The notes below the pieces were generated by a model. It was not told where the DNA came from. It saw only the letters and a list, made by a program, of their open reading frames with translations, and searched no databases. The translations under genes were made by a program, and so were the position numbers. Positions 1 through 6,461 of a stretch of DNA of 11,425 bases are shown in pieces. How positions within the stretch are numbered: position 1 is the first letter of the stretch; each line of letters opens with the position of its first letter. The stretch is from Allomyces macrogynus ATCC 38327 (Eukaryota; Blastocladiomycota; Blastocladiomycetes; Blastocladiales; Blastocladiaceae): assembly GCA_000151295.1 (NCBI GenBank), contig GG745369.1, forward strand, positions 190,157 through 201,581, given 5' to 3'.

Positions 1-1
1 G

Positions 2-163
2 TACGGCGGAGACCGGGACCGCGACCGTGACTGCGATCGGTACGCGGGGGATCGCGACCGGGACCGCGACCGGTACGGTGGTGGGGATCGCGACCGGGAT
101 CGCGACCGGTATGGCGGGGACCGGGATCGGGATCGCGACCGGTACGGCGGTGGTGGTGGGGAC
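2..163 (+). repeat. Tandem 33-39 bp coding repeat (RD-repeat)
   Basis: Four imperfect units start at Tyr codons at 2, 41, 74 and 110 (39, 33, 36 and 33 nt). A fifth Tyr codon at 143 opens a shorter Gly-rich unit. Each unit encodes Tyr-Gly-Gly followed by alternating Asp-Arg. The unit length is always a multiple of three, so the array can expand or contract without breaking frame. Confidence 0.8.
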
Positions 164-445
164 CGCGGCGCGCCGCCGCCTGGTGCCTATGATCGCCGTC
201 GTGAGCGGTCGCACGCCGCGCGGGTACGATTCGGGCCGCCGGTATTGATTGATGCGCGTTGTTTGCGCTTGAAAAGGATGGTGCGCGGAGTTCGTTGGTG
301 TGCCGATTTCGCTGATGCAAATGAAATGAATTGCCAACGCTTCTTGTATTTCCACCTCGTCCTCAGGCTGGACAGACCCGATAACGACGCAAACAACACG
401 ATCCCTTGCCAACACCAGACGGAAACGAAACATAACGAAATTTGA
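2..445 (+). CDS. C-terminal part of an RD/RGG-rich RNA-binding-type protein (partial, 5' end outside window)
   Basis: The reading frame beginning at base 2 is open from the window edge and encodes tandem Arg-Asp runs separated by Tyr-Gly-Gly turns (units like RDRDRDRYGG), then a Pro/Arg-rich stretch. Such tails are known from spliceosomal and other RNA-binding proteins (for example U1-70K-like proteins or RGG-box helicases), where they mediate RNA and protein contacts in the nucleus. No folded domain is inside the window, so the family cannot be named. As written the frame runs to a stop at 443-445, but the last ~65 codons are AT-richer and unlike the rest. If one base of the GGG at 222-224 is surplus, the frame would instead end in an Arg/Gly/Tyr-rich peptide (YDSGRRY) at the TGA at 246-248, which suits the tail better. 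The gene converges on the Ups1-like gene. Confidence 0.6.
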   Translation, partial: YGGDRDRDRDCDRYAGDRDRDRDRYGGGDRDRDRDRYGGDRDRDRDRYGGGGGDRGAPPPGAYDRRRERSHAARVRFGPPVLIDARCLRLKRMVRGVRWCADFADANEMNCQRFLYFHLVLRLDRPDNDANNTIPCQHQTETKHNEI

Positions 446-470
446 AGGAAAAAGGTATGGAGCCACTCAG

Positions 471-476
471 AATAAA
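471..476 (+). terminator. Candidate poly(A) signal for the RD-rich gene
   Basis: AATAAA lies 26 nt after the 445 stop and 223 nt after the alternative stop at 248, in an A-rich stretch. It would suit a + strand transcript. Fungal poly(A) signals are loose, so this rests on position and motif only. The 446-614 stretch otherwise holds only convergent 3' UTR sequence. Confidence 0.35.
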
Positions 477-614
477 ACGAGAGAAGAGAACACCAAACGA
501 ACAACGATTGAGAGCTATACGACTTCAAAACGAACCACGAAATGCAGGACACTAACGACCCCCAGCCAACAGGGTCACTCCCCTCCATCACCACCTCCAC
601 CATCTCTACTTCCT

Positions 615-1412
615 CTACGGTGCCGGCGCCGTCGGCACCGCGGCGGCGGCGGCATTCCCCTTGGCCGCCTTGACCTTGTCTCGCACGCTCGCGAGCACAT
701 GCAGCATCCCCATGCGCGACCGCTGCAAATTATCCGCGAACCGCGACACGCCGAACCGTTCCAACCTGCCCGTCAGTCCCCAGCCCAGGTCGGATGTGAT
801 ATGCGCCGTCGTGGTCACGACCGTCGCATTCGGGTTCGTCGGATGCGGCGTGATTTCCTGTACCTCCTCGACGTACAGCATGCGCCGGTGGTCGAGGTTG
901 CGCGTGCGCGTCACCATGCGCCGCGCCGCACAGTCAACCGACGAGTCTTCCAGGATCAGGACCACCGGGTTCACCTTGACCAAGTTCGCGGCCCATACAG
1001 GGACGGACCCGGATTTTGCGGTGCACGCGCGTGGTGGTCAAGGGTCGTGCCGTGCACAGACCGCGCGAGCACGTCGGATTGAAGCACGTGCTTGGCCGAA
1101 CGGGTTCGGGTACTTGTTGAAGATGGCAAATGTGACGTCCGACCACGGCGCGCTACATGACACAGAAAGCGGAAGCGGTTGGTGAGATGCGGGGGAAGGG
1201 TCACACAAGAACGATGAGCGGCATGGGTCCGTTTCGCAGCGCGCGCGTCTCTGCAATGCATCGCGGCGCATTCGAGCGAGAGAGGTGGGACAAACGGGTT
1301 TATTGCGAGCGCAGGTCCATGCTTATCGAGACGGGCGAGCCCTTCCCAACAGCGCGGTGATGGTAACGACAGAGACGTACTCGAACTCGGTCGAGTGGCG
1401 GAACACCTTCAT
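615..1412 (-). CDS. UPS1: Ups1/PRELID1-like PRELI-MSF1 domain protein (mitochondrial phosphatidic acid transfer), frame broken three times
   Basis: Ups1/PRELID1 proteins work with Mdm35/TRIAP1 in the mitochondrial intermembrane space. They carry phosphatidic acid to the inner membrane for cardiolipin synthesis. Exon 1 (1412-1381) encodes a short MKVF start; exon 2 (1152-615) the rest. The splice joins GA to C, giving FDAPWSDVTF, which matches the PRELI N-terminus. Family landmarks in order are YPNPF, AKHVL, TTTRVHRK, SGSVPVW, LEDSSVD, TRNLDH, YVEE and RSRMGM. TRNLDH and SRMGM are especially Ups1-like. The expected length is about 188 residues, normal for the family. The landmarks do not share one frame: YPNPF, AKHVL, TTTR and SGSVPVW need three one-base skips, at about 1094-1097, 1042-1044 and 1014-1017. 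Read literally, translation stops at TGA 1038-1040. This is either a decayed gene or a set of sequencing insertions. A PRELI-domain identity is near certain; the Ups1 subgroup is likely. Confidence 0.88.
1153..1380 (-). other. Intron 1 of the Ups1-like gene (228 nt)
   Basis: The donor is GTACGT at 1380-1375 and the acceptor TAG at 1155-1153, splitting an Asp codon after two bases. It is the longest intron in the window. Exon 1 has only 32 nt, so gene finders could easily miss it. The joined peptide agrees with the PRELI family at the junction (FD|APW), which supports both borders. Confidence 0.8.
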
Positions 1413-2040
1413 GGTCACGGCCGGTCAAGCGAACGAGAGCTGAACAAGCACAGGAGCAACGCCGTCGACGAGATAATGCACAAACGGTGCCGGGTCGTGG
1501 AGCGAGGCACGTGAGGCACGCAGCGGCGAGCAGGCGAGTTGAGGGGCGGAACGACGCGTAGCGACGGCGCGAAACGACGAGGTCCAAAGATGGCGAGCGG
1601 ACACGGCGAGCGGGCGCGGCGAGCGGGCAGGTAACGCGCGAACGAGAGCTGCGATGGAGCGGCAGCTGGTCCAAAGAGTGGGTCGGGACGGCGTGAGAGG
1701 GCGGCGTGGCCGGTGAACACGGGCGGGCCGCACGCGAGCACTCGAGTGCGGGCAGTTGCAGGCGGCGGTGACGCGGGTGTGGTCGAGAAAATTGTCGTGC
1801 AGCAGGTCGTTTGGCCAAGAACGGGAGTGGGGATGAGTGAGAGTGGATGATTTTCCTGGTGATCAAAACTTGAGAGCCGCGCGTGTCAACTTGGTCCGGC
1901 TGCAGGCATCAGGCAAGCAAGCGATCCGTTCAGCTCCGGTCCGGGTTTTCCTCGCCATGGGAAGGGAGAACCCGCTGGAAAAACAGTCAAACCCTAGACT
2001 TGCTCGGGAGGGGTTGCACAGCAACAGATCACTTGCCGCG
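1413..2040. other. GC-rich non-coding stretch upstream of the Ups1-like gene
   Basis: No frame here shows a recognisable protein. The long minus-strand open frame across it is rich in Arg/Ser/Pro/Ala, as expected from chance in GC-rich DNA. The part next to 1412 should hold the promoter and 5' UTR of the Ups1-like gene. It contains three copies of a 9-bp motif (ggcgagcgg) at 1592, 1605 and 1618, spaced exactly 13 bp apart. I saw no clear TATA element next to the gene. Confidence 0.55.
1592..1626. repeat. Three 13-bp-spaced copies of ggcgagcgg
   Basis: The copies start at 1592, 1605 and 1618 with four-base spacers (acac, gcgc). They lie 180-215 bp upstream of the Ups1-like start codon. They could be a transcription-factor site cluster or simple GC-rich repetition; sequence alone cannot decide. 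Confidence 0.5.
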
Positions 2041-2672
2041 GCCTGACCAGCACGCACTCGCAAACGCATCCACCGCGAAAATATTTAAATCCACCGACGC
2101 CTGCTCTTTTGATCTGTAACTACTAACTCCGCCCTCACTTACCTGAGCAGATCTCGCATCCCACGGATCCTGCTCTAAATACGGGGCGCAGATTCAATGT
2201 TGCCTTTTTTAATCCATGCGCGAAGTTTCTACGGAATCGTTTGTTCTCTCAGCTTGTGCCTTTTGGGTTCCAGGTTGGACGTGCAACGGTTTCAGCAGAG
2301 CGGGTGGTTCGCTGGGCACCAACAATGCCGTTGGTAACTTTTGCTAGCTTTACAGAGCTCTGGCTCATTTCTATTCTCATTCTTCTGGGTTATTCTCAAA
2401 TACCTCAAGACGAACAGCCATGCCTCGCCTTGCTCACCCCTCACCTGTCCCTTTGTGTGAAGAGCATCTGCTCCAATTTTATTTTGTATTCCTTGGTTTT
2501 AAAACTGCCTTGCGTGATCACTGCACGAAAGCATTACAACTTTCAGTCGTGGCTTCCAAAATGCGGGCTCTCGACTCCAGAGTTCCAACATTCAACTGAG
2601 TTGTGTGGTGCTGAAAAGAGCACCCTTGCAAAAACAACATTCCAATCTTCCTCGGAAACGAGCAGAACACAC
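2041..2672. other. Lower-GC region with no supportable gene
   Basis: Base composition drops visibly here compared with the flanking genes. A 149-codon frame at 2241-2690 (+) has no family signature and lacks the strong G/C third-position preference of the real genes, so I do not call it. Possible signals are a TATA-like atatttaaat at 2081-2090, then TACTAAC at 2122-2128 and an acceptor-like gagcag at about 2150. Together they hint at an unannotated spliced + strand transcript, but no matching donor or exon is clear. Confidence 0.4.
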
Positions 2673-2678
2673 AAAAAA
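2673..2678 (-). terminator. Pol III oligo-T terminator of tRNA-Val
   Basis: On the minus strand six T residues occur 22 nt after the 3' end of the tRNA-Val gene, the expected place for RNA polymerase III termination. No longer T run lies between. Confidence 0.75.
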
Positions 2679-2700
2679 TGTCCCATTTGATGGAAATTTT

Positions 2701-2772
2701 GTCACCGCCCAGGATCGAACTGGGGACCTTGAGTGTGTGAGACTCACGTGATAACCACTACACCACGGTGAC
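2701..2772 (-). tRNA. tRNA-Val (anticodon CAC)
   Basis: The 72-nt minus-strand sequence folds into a complete cloverleaf. It has a perfect 7-bp acceptor stem (GTCACCG with CGGTGAC) and a 3-bp D stem (GTG with CAC) around a loop holding A14 and G18. The anticodon stem TGAGT/ACTCA is perfect around CTCACAC, placing CAC after T33. The T stem CCCAG/CTGGG encloses TTCGATC. The A box (GTGTAGTGGTT region) and B box (GTTCGATCC) match eukaryotic tRNA-Val genes. There is no intron and, as usual in eukaryotes, CCA is not encoded. It decodes GUG, a favoured codon in the GC-rich genes of this window. Confidence 0.96.
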
Positions 2773-2784
2773 AAGTCAGACCAT

Positions 2785-2804
2785 GCTTAACCACCAAGCT
2801 AAGC
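2785..2804 (-). other. Isolated tRNA D-arm-like hairpin upstream of tRNA-Val
   Basis: On the minus strand GCTT and AAGC enclose a loop that begins AG and contains GG, like a tRNA D arm. It ends 13 bp before the tRNA-Val 5' end. No anticodon or T arm follows in register, so it may be a relic of a second tRNA or coincidence. Confidence 0.35.
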
Positions 2805-3051
2805 CGCCGTTAGCGTACCCGCAACATGAAAGTTTCCCATTCCAATAGAGTTATTTAGTCTGATCTCGCTTCATCGTGCAGCGCTGGTGAATCAAACGCG
2901 CATTATTTTACAGTGCGTCGCCTCCACAGCCTGGTTTGCGGTCCCCAAAGCTGTGTGGCATGGTCTGGGGCGGCCAAAACGGTTACTGCTGGTACAAGAA
3001 CTCAAGCCTGATGCATGCTCACATATGACAATTTGAACAGGTGGAGAAAGT

Positions 3052-3412
3052 TGTTCTCAATTTCTGCGAACCGTCCTGGTCGGGCGGGAGCGCACTGCAC
3101 CACGCTCATGTTTGTGCTGAGTGCTTGCAACTCTGCTCATTCTGCACCATGAACCTCTGCCAAACTGAGTCTTTCATCTTGTCTTCACATCACATTTATC
3201 AATGAGATGGCGTGAACGCTGATGGAGACATCTGTGTGAGACGAAGCGCATGCACAGGCGGCAAGGAGTGAACAATGGGCACAGGAGAATGGCATCATGC
3301 TCCACCATCCATGGAAATGGTTGATCATGAGGAACCATTGAGTTAACTGCTGCACCATAACCTGATCGATGGCAGCAATGCTGGATTCACTTTCCAACAC
3401 TCCCCCTGAAGC
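3052..3412 (-). mobile_element. Possible Ty1/copia-type LTR with polypurine tract (remnant, left border uncertain)
   Basis: On the minus strand the sequence GCTTCAGGGGGAG (3412-3400) is followed directly by TGTTGGAAAG (from 3399). In Ty1/copia retrotransposons the 3' LTR typically starts TGTTGG right after a G-rich polypurine tract of this kind, so this looks like a 3' LTR edge. A possible other end is the complement of TGTT at 3052-3055, giving TGTT...AACA termini and a length near 350 bp. That border is a guess. No reverse transcriptase, integrase or second LTR is visible, so the element would be a fragment. It sits upstream of the tRNA-Val gene, the preferred target zone of Ty1 in yeast. 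The rest of the stretch has no gene. Confidence 0.45.
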
Positions 3413-3493
3413 CAGCATCTGTTGCAACTTCAGTTGCTGGGGTCAGCTGGAGGGGCGAGGATTCATTCTTCCCTCTCTTTTGGGCTCCATGTC

Positions 3494-3625
3494 AACCTCG
3501 CGACTGGGGTTCGATCCCAGGACCTCCGCGCACACAGGGCTCATAGCCTGTGTGTGCGCACAGGAATGGACTGAGATTGGGGGTGAACCTTTGGACCAAC
3601 GCTCTCTTGCTAGGTCGTGTAAAAG
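3494..3625 (-). other. tRNA-derived or Pol III-like element with a 12-bp hairpin
   Basis: On the minus strand an A-box match (TGGTCCAAAGG, 3598-3588) precedes a B-box match (GATCGAACC, 3516-3508). The B box lies in a T-arm-like hairpin, CTGGG/CCCAG. Just before it, with a tRNA-like GAGGTC link, is a 12-bp stem with one G-T pair (3527-3538 with 3547-3558) around an 8-base loop. Five of seven acceptor-like pairs can form between a CTAGCAA at the 5' side and TCGCGAG at the 3' side. The stem is too long for an anticodon arm, and the A-to-B spacing (71 nt) is longer than in a plain tRNA. A degenerate tRNA, an intron-bearing tRNA relic or a SINE head would fit. No T-run terminator follows closely. 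Confidence 0.4.
3527..3558. repeat. 12-bp inverted repeat, 8-base loop
   Basis: The arms 3527-3538 and 3547-3558 pair over 12 positions with a single G-T pair and loop GCTCATAG. It is the strongest short hairpin I noticed outside the tRNA gene, and it lies inside the tRNA-like element. Confidence 0.7.
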
Positions 3626-3996
3626 TGTCTGCGCTTGGCTGTGCAACGGGAAGGTGTCCAGGTTGACGGTGATCTGCTAAGAGAAGGTTCAAAGTATATT
3701 CTTTGGTGGGCGTGCTGTGCTCTTGTAGCCCAGCTCGCCCATGGATGGAATAACAACAATCAACAGAACAAAATGGCGCAGCGGGTTGCTGCATAGTCCT
3801 CACGCGATGGTCGTGCGGGTCCCATACCTCGGGGTGCGAGACGCAACTCCGTGCTTCAACAGGAACAGGTCGCGCAAATGGTTGCCAAGATCCAGGGTCC
3901 TATCTAGGTTCATTCTATTCAAGCACGCCCACCTTCGCTACGCACGTACAAGTCGCCTACTCCTCTCCCTCATCAGTTCACCCCGACCCAGGCCAT
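3626..3996. other. Non-coding stretch with a weak tRNA-like relic
   Basis: No protein family is recognisable. An A-box match (TGGCGCAGCGG) at 3774-3784 on the + strand is followed by GGTCGTGCGGGTCCCATACC, which resembles a damaged variable loop and T arm, but no stem set closes. The part next to 3997 is the 3' flank of the F-box gene. Confidence 0.3.
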
Positions 3997-4125
3997 TCAT
4001 TGCGGACCCACCGCGGGTCCGTCCACCTGCACCGGATCGCCCACGTTCTGGTTCTCGGGCGCGGTCGGCACCTCCTCCACTTGGGCCTGAACCGGCCCGT
4101 CATTGCCATCATCGATTGCGGGCGC
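3997..4125 (-). other. Coding-like extension of the F-box gene beyond an in-frame TAG
   Basis: After the TAG at 4128-4126 the same frame continues open for 42 codons to TGA at 3999-3997. The peptide is acidic and Pro/Val/Gln-rich (…DDGNDGPVQAQVEE…), and most codons end in G or C, as in the real genes here. That makes it likely to be translated or recently translated. Options are stop readthrough, a recent CAG-to-TAG nonsense change, a base-call error, or an intron whose 3' end is GTGTAG. Confidence 0.55.
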
Positions 4126-5843
4126 CTACACCGTGACGAGCGCGTCCACGAGCACGACTGACAACAGCGTCGCCGTCAAGTCCGCGCCGTGCGGCGCCGG
4201 CGCCGCCGGGTCGATCGCGCCCGTCGCGCCGGCCGCGGGAGTCATCGCCGCGGGCAGCGCCTTGGTCGCGACGACATGTTCGCGGACCGAGTCGATGATG
4301 CGGCTCACGGCGCCGACGATTCCGAGCCACCTAGGTTCGCACAATTCGTTAGCCTCCGGCCATCAATCTCCACCACCGACGCGACGCAGACGTACCGGTT
4401 CGTACACGCCAAGATCTGGTGCAATATCGCCTCCCACGACCGCAACCGCGCCGGGTCCAGCGCGGCCAACAACCGCACGATCCCGCAATCAATGCACGCC
4501 GGGCTCAACAGACTCGTTTGCATCCACCGCTGCGTCGCCGCCGGCGGCACGACCTGCACCCCCGCCACTGGCGCCTTGCCCGGCTGTTTCGGCCACGCGC
4601 GATCTGCCTGCACCTGCTGCACGACCGCGATCCACCGCACGCTCCACGCATTCACGTTCAGCAACACGCGCCGGTCGACGTCCGCCAGCTGCGCCTGGAC
4701 GAGCGCCAACCACGCGAGCGGGGTCAGCTCTGGCACTTTCTCCACCTCCACCTGCTGACCGCGCACCAACCGCACGTGCGCGTCCGCATCCACGTCGCTC
4801 CTCAACATCCCGCGCTCGCGATCGCGCCACGCCTCGAGCACCAGCGGCGGCACCCTTGCCGCAGTCGGCGGCGTTCCTCTGGCCCCCGCGCCCACGAGCG
4901 CCGCGAGGTAATCCAATGCCGCGCGCGCGTCGCGCTCGACGAGCCGTTCCATGGCCGCCCAGACGACGCCCATGTGGCACGCGCGCGTCGACGCGAGCAC
5001 GAACGCGTCCAACAGAAGCGCGTGCGTGACAGTTCCCGCGACCGCGGCATGGATCGCCGCGGGGAGCGGCTGACGCTGCACGGCGACGGCGGTGAACAGC
5101 GCGCGTACTTTGGTCTCGTCGGGACGCCACGCGTGGAAGTAGTGAAACGCGCGGAAGAGGCGGCCGAGGGACCGGGTCGGGATCGGGTCGTGTGCGAGTA
5201 TGCGGGCGATGAACCCGCGGGTCACGCAGATGTGGTAGAAGGTGGTGGGGGTCGCGATGCGGCGGAGGGTCGGGTCGACCAATGAGGGGTGGTAGACGGT
5301 GTCGTCGCCGGGGTTGATGCGCGCAGTGGAGAGGAGGGAAAGGTAGATCGCGTTCATGTGCCGCGTGACGGCCGTGTACCACAAGCGGTTCGTCCGTGCG
5401 GCTGCGCACAGGGACCCGGACGCGACAGGCATGTAGACGAGGATGTCGGCGAGGAGTTCGGGCAGGAGGAGGGCGGTCGCGGCGGTGCTGCCACCGGTCG
5501 TGGTGGCGGTGGGCGCATCAGTCGCAGCGCCATCGTCAGCGAGCGTGAGCGTGGTCTGGACACCGGCGTGCGGCGCGTCAGAACAGGCTTGCGCGTGCAC
5601 GATGCCGAGCGCCGATTTGCCGCACACAACCGTCTCGGTCGGCTCGATCACGATCCCTTGATCATGATCGAGCTCGGTGCGCGGCACGTCGAGAAGGGGC
5701 CGATCCACGACGTTATCGCCGAGCGCCGAGTCGGGCGGCGCGTCCTTGGCGCGTGCCGTCGCGATGGTTTCAACGCACACGGTCAGGGGCGGAGTCGCGG
5801 CCGATGACGCTTCCTGGGCGAGCACATTGTGCGTTTCGGCCAT
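4126..5843 (-). CDS. F-box protein (putative SCF ubiquitin-ligase adaptor)
   Basis: F-box proteins bind Skp1 through the F-box and present substrates to an SCF ubiquitin ligase. The start at 5843 is chosen for its strong context (CCGCCATGG) and because the upstream frame looks random. Exon 1 (5843-4396) and exon 2 (4330-4126) give 550 residues. Residues 1-120 are low-complexity and Ala/Thr-rich. The F-box lies near 125-165 (LLLPELLADILVYMP, then AAARTNRLWY). The rest is helical and Leu/Ala/Val-rich, with no clear LRR, WD40 or kelch repeats, so the substrate is unknown. The splice forms an Arg codon from CG and G, giving TNR|WLGIVGAVSRIID. The frame then meets TAG at 4126, but coding-like sequence continues to 3997. 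The gene is divergent from the histidine phosphatase gene. The F-box call is good; the biological role is inference. Confidence 0.85.
4331..4395 (-). other. Intron of the F-box gene (65 nt)
   Basis: The donor is GTACGT (4395-4390), the branch-point-like motif GCTAACG, and the acceptor CTAG (4334-4331). Without splicing, the frame ends at 4305 after a short unrelated peptide. With splicing it continues into about 67 codons with almost only G/C third positions. Confidence 0.85.
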
Positions 5844-6461
5844 GGCGGCGACTTGGCGGGATCGTGGTTCTTGGGGTAGCTCTAGTCGGGCAGCGACGGG
5901 TACAGGACGACGTGATCGGATATGATACAAGCGTGCGCAACGAGAGAGGTGCAAGACTGCAACGTAGACGGGCGTGTTGACTTGTTTGGTTGGCGAGAGC
6001 AAGGGGTTGGGTTGGGTCGAGGGCGTCCGAGGGAGAAACAAAGGTCGATGGCATTGAGACGCCGCGAGCGCGGCATCGGCGCCTAATCGTGATATATCGT
6101 GCGCGGTTCTTGAACAGCTGCACCGGCAATTCGATGCGGCGATGGAGGTGAGTGAGGCCGACACGGAGGTGAGGCCGACGGAGGCGAGGCCGGCCTGTGC
6201 CTTGATTCCAACGTGACCGCGTCTCATTCATTGTGCGGTCTGTGCTGCCGTCCCGCTTGTCGACCTTCGGCCGCCCGTCACCATCAACGGCTCGCGTCCA
6301 TCTTTGCGCGCGCACGGCCCACGCTGCCGTCTCCACACTGGCCGCACTCGCCTTCTCACCACGCACGCGACACGCCGCACCTCGCGCATGCGCGTGCCCA
6401 GCTGATCCGGCCACCTCACCGCGCGCCCTCTCTCCGATCCGACCGCACCAACCAAGCAACC
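5844..6461. promoter_or_regulatory. Divergent intergenic region (shared promoter of F-box and histidine phosphatase genes)
   Basis: These 618 bp separate two start codons on opposite strands, so both promoters and 5' UTRs must lie here. The + strand side is pyrimidine-rich for about 200 bp before the phosphatase start and lacks an evident TATA box. A purine-rich direct repeat lies at 6144-6194. The open frames across it are GC-rich noise. Confidence 0.6.
6144..6194. repeat. Imperfect direct repeat in the divergent promoter
   Basis: Three adjoining units share GGAGGyGAG…GAGGCCG: 6144-6164 (21 bp), 6165-6179 (15 bp) and 6180-6194 (15 bp). They sit about 270 bp upstream of the phosphatase start and 300 bp upstream of the F-box start. 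Confidence 0.6.

Noticed and set aside
27..163. CRISPR-like array in the 5' repeats
   Set aside because: The units are in-frame coding repeats with no spacers, in a eukaryotic gene tail.
1300..1866. Minus-strand open frame of 188 codons
   Set aside because: No family signature and random-looking composition. It overlaps exon 1 and intron 1 of the Ups1-like gene in another frame.
2241..2690. + strand open frame of 149 codons
   Set aside because: It lacks the strong G/C third-position bias of real genes here and has no recognisable domain.
4126..4128. Reassignment of TAG to an amino acid throughout the genome
   Set aside because: The Ups1-like gene ends at TAG (615-617) right after a plausible C-terminus, with non-coding-like sequence beyond.
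4126..4158. 33-nt intron removing the F-box TAG (GTCGTG…GTGTAG)
   Set aside because: It would be far shorter than any other intron here, and its sequence has the codon bias of coding DNA. Kept only as an alternative within the finding.
4103..5029. Long + strand open frame opposite the F-box gene
   Set aside because: Composition is Ala/Pro/Arg/Thr noise, while the minus strand carries a recognisable F-box and a supported splice.
4305..6227. Single-exon F-box gene starting at 6227 and ending at 4305
   Set aside because: The first 128 codons look like 5' UTR noise and lack a Kozak-like start. The end at 4305 arises from reading through a well-supported 65-nt intron.
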